From contig JBCDCH010000024.1 of assembly GCA_039182125.1 (NCBI GenBank), positions 1-58,996 of the forward strand: a stretch of DNA of 58,996 nt, written 5' to 3'. This document shows positions 7,661 through 15,531 of the stretch, piece by piece. Position numbers and translations under genes: made by a program. Position 1 is the first letter of the stretch; the number at the start of each line of letters is the position of its first letter. The notes under the pieces are model-generated. The model was not told where the DNA came from. It saw only the letters and a program-made list of their open reading frames with translations, and did no database searches. The stretch comes from Planctomycetota bacterium (GTDB lineage: Bacteria; Planctomycetota; Phycisphaerae; Tepidisphaerales; Tepidisphaeraceae).

Positions 7661-9064
7661 CTACCGGTTTCGGAGGAAGTAGCCCATGACCAGCAGCATC
7701 GCCATGCCCGCGAGGCAGATGCCCGCCGTCGCGGCGAGACCGACGTAGGCGATGAGCGCAGGAAAGCCCGCGACGGTGAGGATCCCGCCGCCGATGAACG
7801 GCGCGGTCAGCGGGGCGGCGGCGGCATACGTCTCGGCCGCGGGGGTGTCGAGATCGCGGTCGACGATCCGCAGCAGCAGCATGCCCTGCGCCGTCGTCGC
7901 GGTGCTCATGCCGTAGTTGATCAGGCCGAGCTCGAACCAGTAATCCCTTGGCAGCAGCCAGCGCCCGATGACGACGAGTCCGACGATCGCCCAAAGGCTC
8001 CCGACGATGAGCAGCACGACCGCCGGCGCGAAGTACGTCGCGATCGCCTCGACCCGCAACGACGCGATCGCCGCGACGATCAAGAACTCCATGGCAAAGC
8101 CGATGATCCGCTGCACGCTCGGCGGATCGATCAGGTCGCCGAGCTTCATGGCGTGCAGCACTTCGCGGACGATCCAACCGCCGACGAGCGCGAAGAGAAA
8201 CAACGGGATGTTGTCGATGAACCCCATGGCCCGCTCGGTCGCAACCAGGCCGGTCGCGGCGAGGAAGAGCTGTTGCAGTCCGTAGCCGACGCCTAGCGCC
8301 GCACCGACGATGAGCACTTGAAAGACGAACGGGTCGATCACCTGCCCGCCGACACGTCCGAAGGCGACGGGCTTGGGGGCGCGGCGTGGTTCGAGGCCGG
8401 TATCGGCGGCGGTTTGCAGGTCGGCGGTTTGCAGGTCGGCGGTTTCGCCCGAACGCTGGGCGAGCCAGCCGGCACGGACGCCGATGTTGACCAGCACGAT
8501 GCCGGAGAGGGTGCCGTAGATCAAGCCGTAGGTGGCGAAGAAAAATCCGAGGTCGCGGCCGGCGGTGAAGTCGAGGCTCGCGAAGACCTCGCCCATTGCC
8601 GCTGCGGTGCCGTGTCCGCCGGCGAAGCCGGTTTCGATCAGTTGGCCGAAGCTGCCGGGCACGTCGGCGTCGAGCAAGCCCAACGGCTTGAGCACTAGGA
8701 GCACCGTGAGCAATCCGACGGTGACTTGCCCGAGGATGATCAGCCAAGCCACGACGCCTTGCTTGGCCGTACCAACGGCGGTGTCGGCCAGCGACTTGCT
8801 CGACCGCTCCAACAGCAGCCCGGCGAAGACGACGCTGATCAGAAAGCCCGGCCACTTGGAAAGCACGCCGCTGACTTCGGTCGCGAAGCCGGCGATCGCA
8901 TCGACCCGCAGCAATCCCTGTATCAGCCCGAGCCCGACGACGCCCCCGACCACCGCCGCCGGGACGTACAGAACCCGCAGCAGCCCGACCCCCGCCCGCA
9001 GCGCGAAGCCGATCAGCAGCAGCCCGCAGGCAAGCAGGATCGCGTGCATGAACGCGTCAGGCAT
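7661..9064 (-). CDS. gltS: GltS-family sodium:glutamate symporter
   Basis: The protein has 467 residues and about ten to eleven hydrophobic helices. The family signature FAGGHGTAAAMG is present, as is a second inverted-repeat half with YGMSTATTAQGMLLLRIVD. GltS carriers import glutamate with sodium through the inner membrane. The protein is longer than the E. coli carrier (about 400 residues), mostly because of a central cytoplasmic loop that contains a small tandem duplication. Its start lies three bases after the stop codon of an exported amidohydrolase gene, so the two are almost certainly cotranscribed. The actual substrate may be another organic anion released by that hydrolase; this is inference. 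Confidence 0.88.
   Translation of the reverse strand: MPDAFMHAILLACGLLLIGFALRAGVGLLRVLYVPAAVVGGVVGLGLIQGLLRVDAIAGFATEVSGVLSKWPGFLISVVFAGLLLERSSKSLADTAVGTAKQGVVAWLIILGQVTVGLLTVLLVLKPLGLLDADVPGSFGQLIETGFAGGHGTAAAMGEVFASLDFTAGRDLGFFFATYGLIYGTLSGIVLVNIGVRAGWLAQRSGETADLQTADLQTAADTGLEPRRAPKPVAFGRVGGQVIDPFVFQVLIVGAALGVGYGLQQLFLAATGLVATERAMGFIDNIPLFLFALVGGWIVREVLHAMKLGDLIDPPSVQRIIGFAMEFLIVAAIASLRVEAIATYFAPAVVLLIVGSLWAIVGLVVIGRWLLPRDYWFELGLINYGMSTATTAQGMLLLRIVDRDLDTPAAETYAAAAPLTAPFIGGGILTVAGFPALIAYVGLAATAGICLAGMAMLLVMGYFLRNR
8407..8445. repeat. 15-base tandem repeat inside gltS
   Basis: The unit CGGCGGTTTGCAGGT occurs twice in full and once in part (about 2.6 copies). It is in frame (15 bases), so it adds the peptide ADLQT twice to the central loop of the symporter without breaking the gene. 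Confidence 0.85.
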
Positions 9065-9067
9065 CGC

Positions 9068-10231
9068 TTACTCGATCTCCAGTCCGAGCAGCGTCGCCGC
9101 GTTGTCGAAGTAGATCTTCTTCAGCACGTCATCGGGCAGGAACACGCCATAGATGCGCCAGTCGCCGGTCGGTGGGAACGGGTGGTCGTAGTACTTGAAG
9201 TACTCGTCATCGGTCTCGAGGAAGCGGAAGTAAATGCGATGGCGTGGCTGACGCTCGCGTCCCGGGTACCGGTCGGTGCCGAAGAGCACGCGGTCCTGGA
9301 ACTCGATGAGGAACTTGCGTGCCGTGTACGGCTGACGCCCGAGCTCGGCGACCCGGCCGCTGATGTCCACGCTCAGGTTCGGCAGCTTCCGCATCCGCTC
9401 GGCCAGCGTCGCAAGGTCCTCCGCGTCACCCGCCATGTGTGGGCCGATGAACTTCGTGTTCGGATGGTTCGCGAACATGCGGTCCTGTTCGTCGAGCACC
9501 TCGCGGAAGCTCGGGAACTGCTCGCCGTGGAAGCTCCATGACGGATGGCGATGCAGCTGCATCCAGCGTTCGTTGTGCTCATCGATCGGCTCGAAGAACG
9601 CCACGGGGTCGCCCGAGTGGATGAGCACCGGCACCCCGAGCTCGCCGGCCTTGTCCCAGATCGGCGCGAGGCGCGGGTCGTCGATCGCGAGCCGCTGGCC
9701 CGTCTCGTCCAACACCGTCAGGCCCAGATCCTTCCAAACCTTCAATCCACCGGCGCCCGCTTGCACCGCTCGCTCGAAGTCGGCGACCGTCCGCTCCACC
9801 CACGCCTCGCCGTCGAAGCCGTCCCACGAGATCGTGTAGAACATGATCAGCCGAGGGTCGTCGTACTGCTCCAGCATCGCGATCACGTCGTCGCCGTTGC
9901 CGCCGGAGAGGTTCACGACGTACGCGACATTCCTTGCTTCCATCGCGGCGAGGAGCTGGGCTTGGGGCACGTCCTTCGACCAGTGGCCATGCACGTCGAT
10001 AACCGGAAACTTCGCGGCCTGCACCGGGTTCGCGTCGACCTTCAACGCCGGCGTCGGGTCGTAGCCGAAGATGACCGTGTCGCCCACATACACCGCCATC
10101 CCCGTCTCGGGCACCTCGGCGGGGCGCGTCGCGGGGAGCGTGACGATCGTGGCATCGTGTTGGGGCTCGGCCGGCTGCGTGGTCGGTGGACCGGGGTGCA
10201 GCAGCGTCAATAGCAGGAGCAAGTGGGCCAT
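9068..10231 (-). CDS. Exported amidohydrolase (amidohydrolase_2 family)
   Basis: The protein has 387 residues with a short hydrophobic N-terminus (MAHLLLLLTLLHPG), a probable signal peptide, then a TIM-barrel metal hydrolase. Visible motifs are VIDVHGHW (strand 1 metal ligands), GLKVWKDLG (strand 4 Lys), LIHSGDP, KFIGPHMAG and a late GTDRYPG Asp. The family covers decarboxylases, lactonases and hydrolases, and I cannot name the substrate. The gene precedes a GltS-like symporter by three bases, suggesting the pair handles one extracytoplasmic organic acid. It is divergent from the toxin-antitoxin operon. Confidence 0.82.
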   Translation of the reverse strand: MAHLLLLLTLLHPGPPTTQPAEPQHDATIVTLPATRPAEVPETGMAVYVGDTVIFGYDPTPALKVDANPVQAAKFPVIDVHGHWSKDVPQAQLLAAMEARNVAYVVNLSGGNGDDVIAMLEQYDDPRLIMFYTISWDGFDGEAWVERTVADFERAVQAGAGGLKVWKDLGLTVLDETGQRLAIDDPRLAPIWDKAGELGVPVLIHSGDPVAFFEPIDEHNERWMQLHRHPSWSFHGEQFPSFREVLDEQDRMFANHPNTKFIGPHMAGDAEDLATLAERMRKLPNLSVDISGRVAELGRQPYTARKFLIEFQDRVLFGTDRYPGRERQPRHRIYFRFLETDDEYFKYYDHPFPPTGDWRIYGVFLPDDVLKKIYFDNAATLLGLEIE

Positions 10232-10274
10232 GCGAGTATTGCAAACCGTCCCGCCCGCCGACGCAACCCGCTAA

Positions 10275-10289
10275 CATGACATTGTCATG
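10275..10289. promoter_or_regulatory. Palindrome covering the antitoxin start codon (putative operator)
   Basis: CATGACA and TGTCATG form a perfect 7-base inverted repeat around a single T. The last three bases of the right arm are the antitoxin ATG. Type II antitoxins commonly bind such palindromes to repress their own operon, so this is a good operator candidate. Binding itself is inference. Confidence 0.5.
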
Positions 10290-10595
10290 GGCAAACGCAC
10301 GATCGAACTGAGCGACGCGGACTGGGCCGGCCTTGAACGCGAAGCCCACCGCACCGGCCACGCGAGTGCTCAGCAGTACGCCCAGCACCTGCTGCACGAA
10401 GCGGTCCAGCTTGCACCCGAATCCGACGGGCTCGGTGACATCCTTGGCGATGACCACAAAGCTGTTCTCACCGAAGTCCGTCGCCGGCAGGATACGCCGC
10501 TGGAAGACTCCATCCCGGCCGACGAGTTCTTCGAGCGGCTGCGAAACCGCATCGCTGAGCGAACCGGTCGCCGGCCCGATGAGGTGGAGTTCTAA
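10287..10595 (+). CDS. Antitoxin of a ParE/RelE-type toxin-antitoxin pair
   Basis: The protein has 102 residues. The N-terminal part begins with a short strand (KRTIELSDADW) and an amphipathic helix pair, as in ribbon-helix-helix or related DNA-binding antitoxins. The C-terminal half (TPLEDSIPADEFFERLRNRI) is the likely toxin-wrapping segment. It is followed immediately, with no spacer, by the toxin gene. A palindrome overlaps its start codon and probably serves autoregulation. The exact antitoxin family is not certain from sequence alone. Confidence 0.75.
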   Translation: MGKRTIELSDADWAGLEREAHRTGHASAQQYAQHLLHEAVQLAPESDGLGDILGDDHKAVLTEVRRRQDTPLEDSIPADEFFERLRNRIAERTGRRPDEVEF

Positions 10596-10943
10596 GTGGG
10601 CCGGGCCGACATTGCTTACGCGATCGAGTACCACCCCGGCGCGTTGATTGATCTGGACATCATGCATGGCTTCATCGCGGCACGCTCCGAGTCTCTGCGT
10701 CCGGCGGATCGGTTCGTCGCGGCAGTGCGAGCCGAGGTTGAGCGTCTTGATCGGCTCCCTGACGGGTACCCGATTGCCAGCGAACCACCCCCGCGACACG
10801 CGTTCTGGATTCCGTTCAAGCGGAAGTACCTAATCTTTTTCGAGGTCTTTGAAGTCGAGCGGGTGTGCCGGGTGTTGTACCTTTGGCACGCTGCCCGATC
10901 GGACCGGCCGGACTTCGCGCGGCAGGATGACCAACTGCCATGA
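10596..10943 (+). CDS. ParE/RelE-family toxin
   Basis: The protein has 115 residues and starts with GTG directly after the antitoxin TAA. The ParE/RelE fold is recognisable from the N-terminal strand (YAIEYHPGALIDLD), two helices rich in Arg and Glu, and the C-terminal strands FWIPFKRKYLIFFEVFE and CRVLYLWHAARSD, which match the end of the ParE domain with its HAARD-like motif. Members either inhibit gyrase (ParE) or cleave mRNA on the ribosome (RelE). The motif favours ParE, but this is unproven. The stop codon overlaps the start of the dus gene (ATGA), so the toxin and a tRNA-modification enzyme share one transcript. Confidence 0.83.
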   Translation: MGRADIAYAIEYHPGALIDLDIMHGFIAARSESLRPADRFVAAVRAEVERLDRLPDGYPIASEPPPRHAFWIPFKRKYLIFFEVFEVERVCRVLYLWHAARSDRPDFARQDDQLP

Positions 10944-11989
10944 CCCTCGCCTTGGGCCCCATCATGCTCGACGCGCCGCTTATGCAGGCGGGGCTCGCCG
11001 GGTATTCCGACCGGGCGATGCGGAGCGTCGCGCGGCGGCGGGGGTGTCCGTACGCCGTCACCGAAGCGCTGCTCGACATCACGCTCCTCGCCGGCGGCAA
11101 GGGGCTGACCAACTCCATCGACATCGACGACGAGGATCACCCGGTCGCCGGCCAGATCATGGGCAGCGAGCCGGCGCAGGTCGCGGCGGCGTCGGCCATT
11201 CTTGCCAACCATGGGTATGACGTGATCGACCTGAACTTCGCCTGCCCGGTGAAGAAGGTGAAAAACAAGGCACGCGGCGGGTGGATGCTCAAGGACCTGC
11301 CGCGCGGCTTCGGCATCCTGCGCGCCGTGCGCGACGCGTTGCCGAACTATCCGCTGAGCGTGAGCCTGCGGCGTGGCTTCGACGACACGCCCGAGTCGGC
11401 CGAGTGTTTCTTCAAGCTCTGCGACGAGGCGTGGCAGCTCGGCTTCGTTGCGGTGCGCGTGCATGGCCGAACCGTCGAGCAGAAGTACGCCGGCCGCAGC
11501 AAACGCCCGTTCCTCGCCGAGGCCAAAGCGGCCTATCCGGACCAAATCATCTGGGGCAGCGGCGACGTCTTTACCGCGCAGGACGCCGTCGACATGCTGC
11601 GCGAAACCAACGTCGATGGCGTCTGGATCGCCCGCGGCGCGATCGGCAACCCGTGGATCTTCCGCGACACGATCAAGCTTCTCGCCGACGAGCCGATCAC
11701 GCCCCCGACCGTCGCCGAGCAACGCGACGCCCTCGCCGAGCACTTCGACATCGCGATGGCGATTCACGGCGAACAGCTCGCCGGCCGACGCATGCGCAAG
11801 ATGGGCATCAAGTACAGCCGCTTCCATCCCGACCACTCTTTTGTCAAGCAACGCTTCATCAACATCCGCAGCCTGCGCGACTGGCAAGCGGTGTTGGACG
11901 AGCACTACACCGACGATCGTCCCGGCGTTTGGCCGGCGAGCGAAGCGGTGGATGAGGTGAACGCTTGTGCCCCGACCGCGGCGCGGTAG
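10940..11989 (+). CDS. dusB: tRNA-dihydrouridine synthase
   Basis: This FMN-dependent TIM-barrel enzyme reduces specific uridines in the tRNA D-loop. The catalytic Cys is C102 in LNFACPVKKV; the FMN-binding region includes VHGRTVEQKYAG, IIWGSGDVFT and WIARGAIGNPWIF. The length, 349 residues, is normal. The C-terminal helical domain ends with RRMRKMGIKYSRFHPDH and following sequence, which is a slightly unusual version. The DusB subgroup is my best guess from the NPWIF context. The start overlaps the toxin stop codon by four bases, which implies translational coupling. Confidence 0.9.
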   Translation: MTLALGPIMLDAPLMQAGLAGYSDRAMRSVARRRGCPYAVTEALLDITLLAGGKGLTNSIDIDDEDHPVAGQIMGSEPAQVAAASAILANHGYDVIDLNFACPVKKVKNKARGGWMLKDLPRGFGILRAVRDALPNYPLSVSLRRGFDDTPESAECFFKLCDEAWQLGFVAVRVHGRTVEQKYAGRSKRPFLAEAKAAYPDQIIWGSGDVFTAQDAVDMLRETNVDGVWIARGAIGNPWIFRDTIKLLADEPITPPTVAEQRDALAEHFDIAMAIHGEQLAGRRMRKMGIKYSRFHPDHSFVKQRFINIRSLRDWQAVLDEHYTDDRPGVWPASEAVDEVNACAPTAAR

Positions 11990-12124
11990 GCTTGGCGGGC
12001 GTGGTCTCGGCCGCGCCCGGTCCGCGGGAAGGGCTCAGCCCACCGATCCGATTCGTACATTTCATCGGCACCTTCTTTCCAGCCCGATCGTGCGGACACC
12101 GGGCATTACCGAAGGAAGGTCCGC

Positions 12125-13717
12125 ATGGACTCCATCAAGAAACTCCCGGTCGACCCGTCGGTCGAGCACCTCCGCAAGCAGGCCAAGCGTCTGCTCGCCG
12201 ATCATCGCCTTGCCCAGCCGTGGGCAACGCAGCGGTGCTCAGCAGTCCTGCCCGGCAAGGCGATCAAGCTCGCCGATGCGCAGCATGTCGTCGCCGTCGA
12301 GTATGGATTTACGAGTTGGGTAAAACTGATCGGCCACGTCGAGTCGGTCACCGCGGACTCCGCGGCGTGGAGTGCTGATCCCAATGACAACATCCCGAAG
12401 GCGGCGACCGCCGGCGACTTCGAGCGCGTCCGCCGGCTCGTTGACGAAGGCCGCTTCACGCAGCACGACCTCGACCTTGGACTCGCCCGCGCGACGCACC
12501 AGCACCTCGACATTGCTCAGTACCTGGTCGACCACGGTGCCGACGTCAACGGCGAGTACGGTGGCGGCTACGGGCCGATCCTGCTCGCGTCATGCGAAGG
12601 GGCCAACCTCGCGGGAATCCGCTTTCTGCTCGAACGCGGGGCCGACCCCGACAGCGACCCGGACCGACGGACCAAGTACGCCAACCACAACACGCCAATG
12701 CGGATGCTGCTCGGCAGTTACATGCGCGTCGACCCGGCGACGAAACACGCGGCCATCGATCTGTTGCGCGAGTACGGCGCGACGCAGCCGAGTGAAGTGG
12801 ACGACCTTGCATTTGCGGTCTTCCGTGACGACGCGGATCAGCTCGCGGCGTTGCTCGACGCCGACCCGTCGCGGATTGCACAACGACTCGCCGGCTTCGA
12901 CTACGGCAACATCAAACTCGAAGGCGCGACTTACCTCCACCATGCCGTCGAGCATCAGGCGGTCCGTTGTGTCGATCTACTCTGCGAGCGTGGCTACGCG
13001 CACGGGATCGAGATCAACACGCGGGCCAATCAGACCGAAGGTCCGATCAACGATCGCCGCGATTTCCGTGGTGGCGGGCAGACACCCATCTTCCATGCCA
13101 TCGCCTCCAACGGCGGTGGCAACTTTCCCATGTTCGAGCACCTGCTTGAGCGCTACGGCCGATGGATCGACTTCTCCATGCGGGCGACGATCCGCATGTA
13201 TAGCTGGCGCACCAAGCGTGATGAAACGTTCGAGAACGTCACGCCGCTTGAGTTCGCTAAGGCGAATTTTGATTCTGAAGACGCTAACTCGTGGTGGAAG
13301 ACGCGTGACCGAGAGCTGGCGATTCTCAGACAACGCGACGTGCGCAGCGCAATGGAGCAGGCGGTCAAGCGCGGCGATCTTCTTGTAGCTTCCGAGTTGA
13401 TGGACGCGCATCGCCAGCATGTTGGGCCGCACCTCTGGGCGGCGGCGGTTCACGATGCACGTTCGTTGGCGTTAACCGAAGCGTTGCTTGAACGCGGACT
13501 CAACCCCAATGCTCGGGCCGACCCACGCTCGGCATTGGATATGGCATGTTACATCGGCAATCCGGCGATCATTGCCGCCCTTGTTGCCGGCGGGGCGAAG
13601 GTAAACACGACCAATCCGTTGGGCGAGTTTCCGGCCGAGCTACTCGGCCGATACGAACCGCTCACGGAAGATCGGCTAGCCGCGTGCCGCGCCGCTCTAG
13701 GCCTGTCAACGACGTAG
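12125..13717 (+). CDS. Ankyrin-repeat protein
   Basis: The protein has 530 residues and no signal peptide. The first 70 residues form a conserved leader found in bacterial ankyrin proteins (PSVEHLRKQAKRLLADH and EYGFTSWVKLIGHVES). Ankyrin units follow: ARATHQHLDIAQYLVDHGADVN, ILLASCEGANLAGIRFLLERGA, TYLHHAVEHQAVRCVDLLCERG, and, near the end, LNPNARADPRSALDMACYIGN. Such proteins bind other proteins; no enzyme motif is seen. A GAAGGAAGGT ribosome-binding region precedes the ATG. The following small membrane-protein gene starts nine bases after its stop. Confidence 0.85.
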   Translation: MDSIKKLPVDPSVEHLRKQAKRLLADHRLAQPWATQRCSAVLPGKAIKLADAQHVVAVEYGFTSWVKLIGHVESVTADSAAWSADPNDNIPKAATAGDFERVRRLVDEGRFTQHDLDLGLARATHQHLDIAQYLVDHGADVNGEYGGGYGPILLASCEGANLAGIRFLLERGADPDSDPDRRTKYANHNTPMRMLLGSYMRVDPATKHAAIDLLREYGATQPSEVDDLAFAVFRDDADQLAALLDADPSRIAQRLAGFDYGNIKLEGATYLHHAVEHQAVRCVDLLCERGYAHGIEINTRANQTEGPINDRRDFRGGGQTPIFHAIASNGGGNFPMFEHLLERYGRWIDFSMRATIRMYSWRTKRDETFENVTPLEFAKANFDSEDANSWWKTRDRELAILRQRDVRSAMEQAVKRGDLLVASELMDAHRQHVGPHLWAAAVHDARSLALTEALLERGLNPNARADPRSALDMACYIGNPAIIAALVAGGAKVNTTNPLGEFPAELLGRYEPLTEDRLAACRAALGLSTT

Positions 13718-13725
13718 ACTGCCGC

Positions 13726-14064
13726 GTGCCCGATGAGCCGCCCATCGACTACGCCACCGGTACCAACCAGCGACTTCCGTTCTGGTGGACGCCGTGGGTG
13801 GCGGCGGCGATTGGGGCGTTCGGGTTGCTTTGGATGAGCGTGGGCTGGGGGAGCGTGTTTCTCGCCGAGCCGAGGAAGGCCCAAGCGTCGGGCGTCCTGC
13901 TCGGGATGCTCACGCTGGCGATCCTGCCCGGGGCGGCGGTCGGAATTTTCCTCTCGGTCGTCGCGTTGCAACGTGTCGGCGGTTCGATCGCGTGGATCGC
14001 GCTCGGGCTCAACCTGACGAACCTCGCCGCCGGTCTTGCGGGGATTGTCTGGAGCTTCTTCTGA
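13726..14064 (+). CDS. Small three-helix membrane protein, unknown
   Basis: The protein has 112 residues and starts with GTG (VPDEPPIDYATG), eight bases after the ankyrin gene stop. The frame is open further upstream inside the ankyrin gene, but that part is only its shadow. Three hydrophobic segments lie at about residues 20-42, 50-75 and 82-110, ending at the stop. I do not recognise a family. It may be cotranscribed with the ankyrin gene. Confidence 0.6.
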   Translation: MPDEPPIDYATGTNQRLPFWWTPWVAAAIGAFGLLWMSVGWGSVFLAEPRKAQASGVLLGMLTLAILPGAAVGIFLSVVALQRVGGSIAWIALGLNLTNLAAGLAGIVWSFF

Positions 14065-14074
14065 CCCCACCACC

Positions 14075-14338
14075 ATGGCCGGCCCGACCCGCAATCGCCT
14101 CGCTAAACCCCTGCCCGATCGCTGGCGGGATTGTCTCGTCGAGCTCGGTTGTCCTCGCCGCAAATACACGGCGGTCTGCACGTTGACGCTTGCCGACGGC
14201 ACGGTCGTCGAGCAGGCGGTGGTCGAGGACGGTTGGCTCATCGCCATCGGTACCGATGTGCTGACCGCGAAGTTCGAGCAGCGGATCGACATCGATCCGG
14301 ACACGGTCATCGCGCTCACGCTCGATCTGCTGGTGTGA
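14075..14338 (+). CDS. Small hypothetical protein, 87 residues
   Basis: A short soluble protein that starts ten bases after the previous stop. It begins with a basic segment (MAGPTRNRLAKPLPDRW), followed by alternating strand-like sequence (KYTAVCTLTLADGTVVEQAVVEDGWLIAIG). No family is recognised. The position between two cotranscribed genes and the regular strand pattern support it as real, but coding evidence is weaker than for its neighbours. Confidence 0.5.
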   Translation: MAGPTRNRLAKPLPDRWRDCLVELGCPRRKYTAVCTLTLADGTVVEQAVVEDGWLIAIGTDVLTAKFEQRIDIDPDTVIALTLDLLV

Positions 14339-14385
14339 CCATGACGTCGCTTGCAGTAGCATGGCAAACCTCAGTGAGGAAGCCC

Positions 14386-15531
14386 ATGAACACATTCGCG
14401 TTGGTCACATTGCTTGTTCTCGCCGGTTGTCAGATGTCTCGTGTCGCGGGAGGCGATGACAGGGCGGGTGTGCCCATCGAGCCGACTCGTGAACCAACCT
14501 TGCCCGAAGCGGCCGAAGGGCGGTTCCTCATCGGCACGGCGATCATGGCACGTGCGTTGGACGATCCCGCCGTCGCCGATCTGATCCGCACGCAGTACAA
14601 CGCGATCACCGCCGAGAACGAGTTGAAACCTAAATCAGTTCAACCCGAGCCCGGCGCTTTCGATTTCACGGCCGGCGACAAGCTCGCCGATTTCGCCGAG
14701 GCCAACGACATCGCGCTTATCGGCCACACGCTGGTCTGGCATCAGCAGGCACCCGCATGGATGTTCGAGGACGAGGCCGGCGAGCCGTTGCCGCGCGACG
14801 AAGCCCTGGAGAATATGCGGGCGCACATCCACACGGTGGTCAAGCATTTCAAGGGCCGCGTGCACGGTTGGGACGTGGTCAACGAAGCGATCTCCGACAA
14901 CGGTCCGTACCTGCGTGACACGCCGGCCCTTCGCGCGATCGGCGACGACTATGTGATCAAGGCGTTCGAGTTCGCCCGCGAAGCCGACCCGGACGTCGAA
15001 CTCTACTACAACGACTTCAATATCGAACTCGACTACAAACGGGACAAGGCCTTGCGCCTGCTCGCCGAACTCGATGCCGCCGGCGTCCGACCGGATCGCG
15101 TCGGCATCCAGGGCCATTGGCTCATCGGCGGTCCCGACATCGAGCAACTCGAGCGCGGCCTCACCGCCTACTTCGACGCCGGATACGACATCGACATCAC
15201 CGAACTCGACATCGACATGCTCCCCCGCGACGCGGCCGGTGCCGATCTGGACATCAGCCCCGGCGCGGTCGGCAACCCGTATGCCGACGGCCTGCCCGAC
15301 GAAAGGCAACAAGCGTTGGCCGACCGCTACCGCGAGATTTTCGAACTGCTCACCAAGTACGACGAACGCATCAGTCGCGTGACGTTCTGGGGGACGCACG
15401 ACGGAGCGACCTGGCTCAACGGCTGGCCGGTCAGGGGCCGCACGAACCACCCATTGCTCTTCGATCGCCAACTCCAGCCCAAGCCCGCATTCGACGCGGT
15501 GATTGAAGTGTTGCAAGCGAAGAAACAATGA
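14386..15531 (+). CDS. GH10 endo-1,4-beta-xylanase lipoprotein
   Basis: The protein has 381 residues. A lipoprotein signal peptide ends in the lipobox LAGC with C15 as the lipidation site, so it is anchored to a membrane. The GH10 TIM barrel follows. Family hallmarks are ITAENELKPKSVQPEPG, GHTLVWHQQAPAW, the acid/base E167 in GWDVVNEAIS, and the nucleophile E273 in DIDITELDIDM. FWGTHDGATWLNGWP completes the site. GH10 enzymes cut xylan backbones. GTGAGGA lies six bases before the ATG. The stop codon overlaps the start of the RTX protein gene (ATGA), so the two are translationally coupled and probably both face the cell surface. Confidence 0.93.
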   Translation: MNTFALVTLLVLAGCQMSRVAGGDDRAGVPIEPTREPTLPEAAEGRFLIGTAIMARALDDPAVADLIRTQYNAITAENELKPKSVQPEPGAFDFTAGDKLADFAEANDIALIGHTLVWHQQAPAWMFEDEAGEPLPRDEALENMRAHIHTVVKHFKGRVHGWDVVNEAISDNGPYLRDTPALRAIGDDYVIKAFEFAREADPDVELYYNDFNIELDYKRDKALRLLAELDAAGVRPDRVGIQGHWLIGGPDIEQLERGLTAYFDAGYDIDITELDIDMLPRDAAGADLDISPGAVGNPYADGLPDERQQALADRYREIFELLTKYDERISRVTFWGTHDGATWLNGWPVRGRTNHPLLFDRQLQPKPAFDAVIEVLQAKKQ

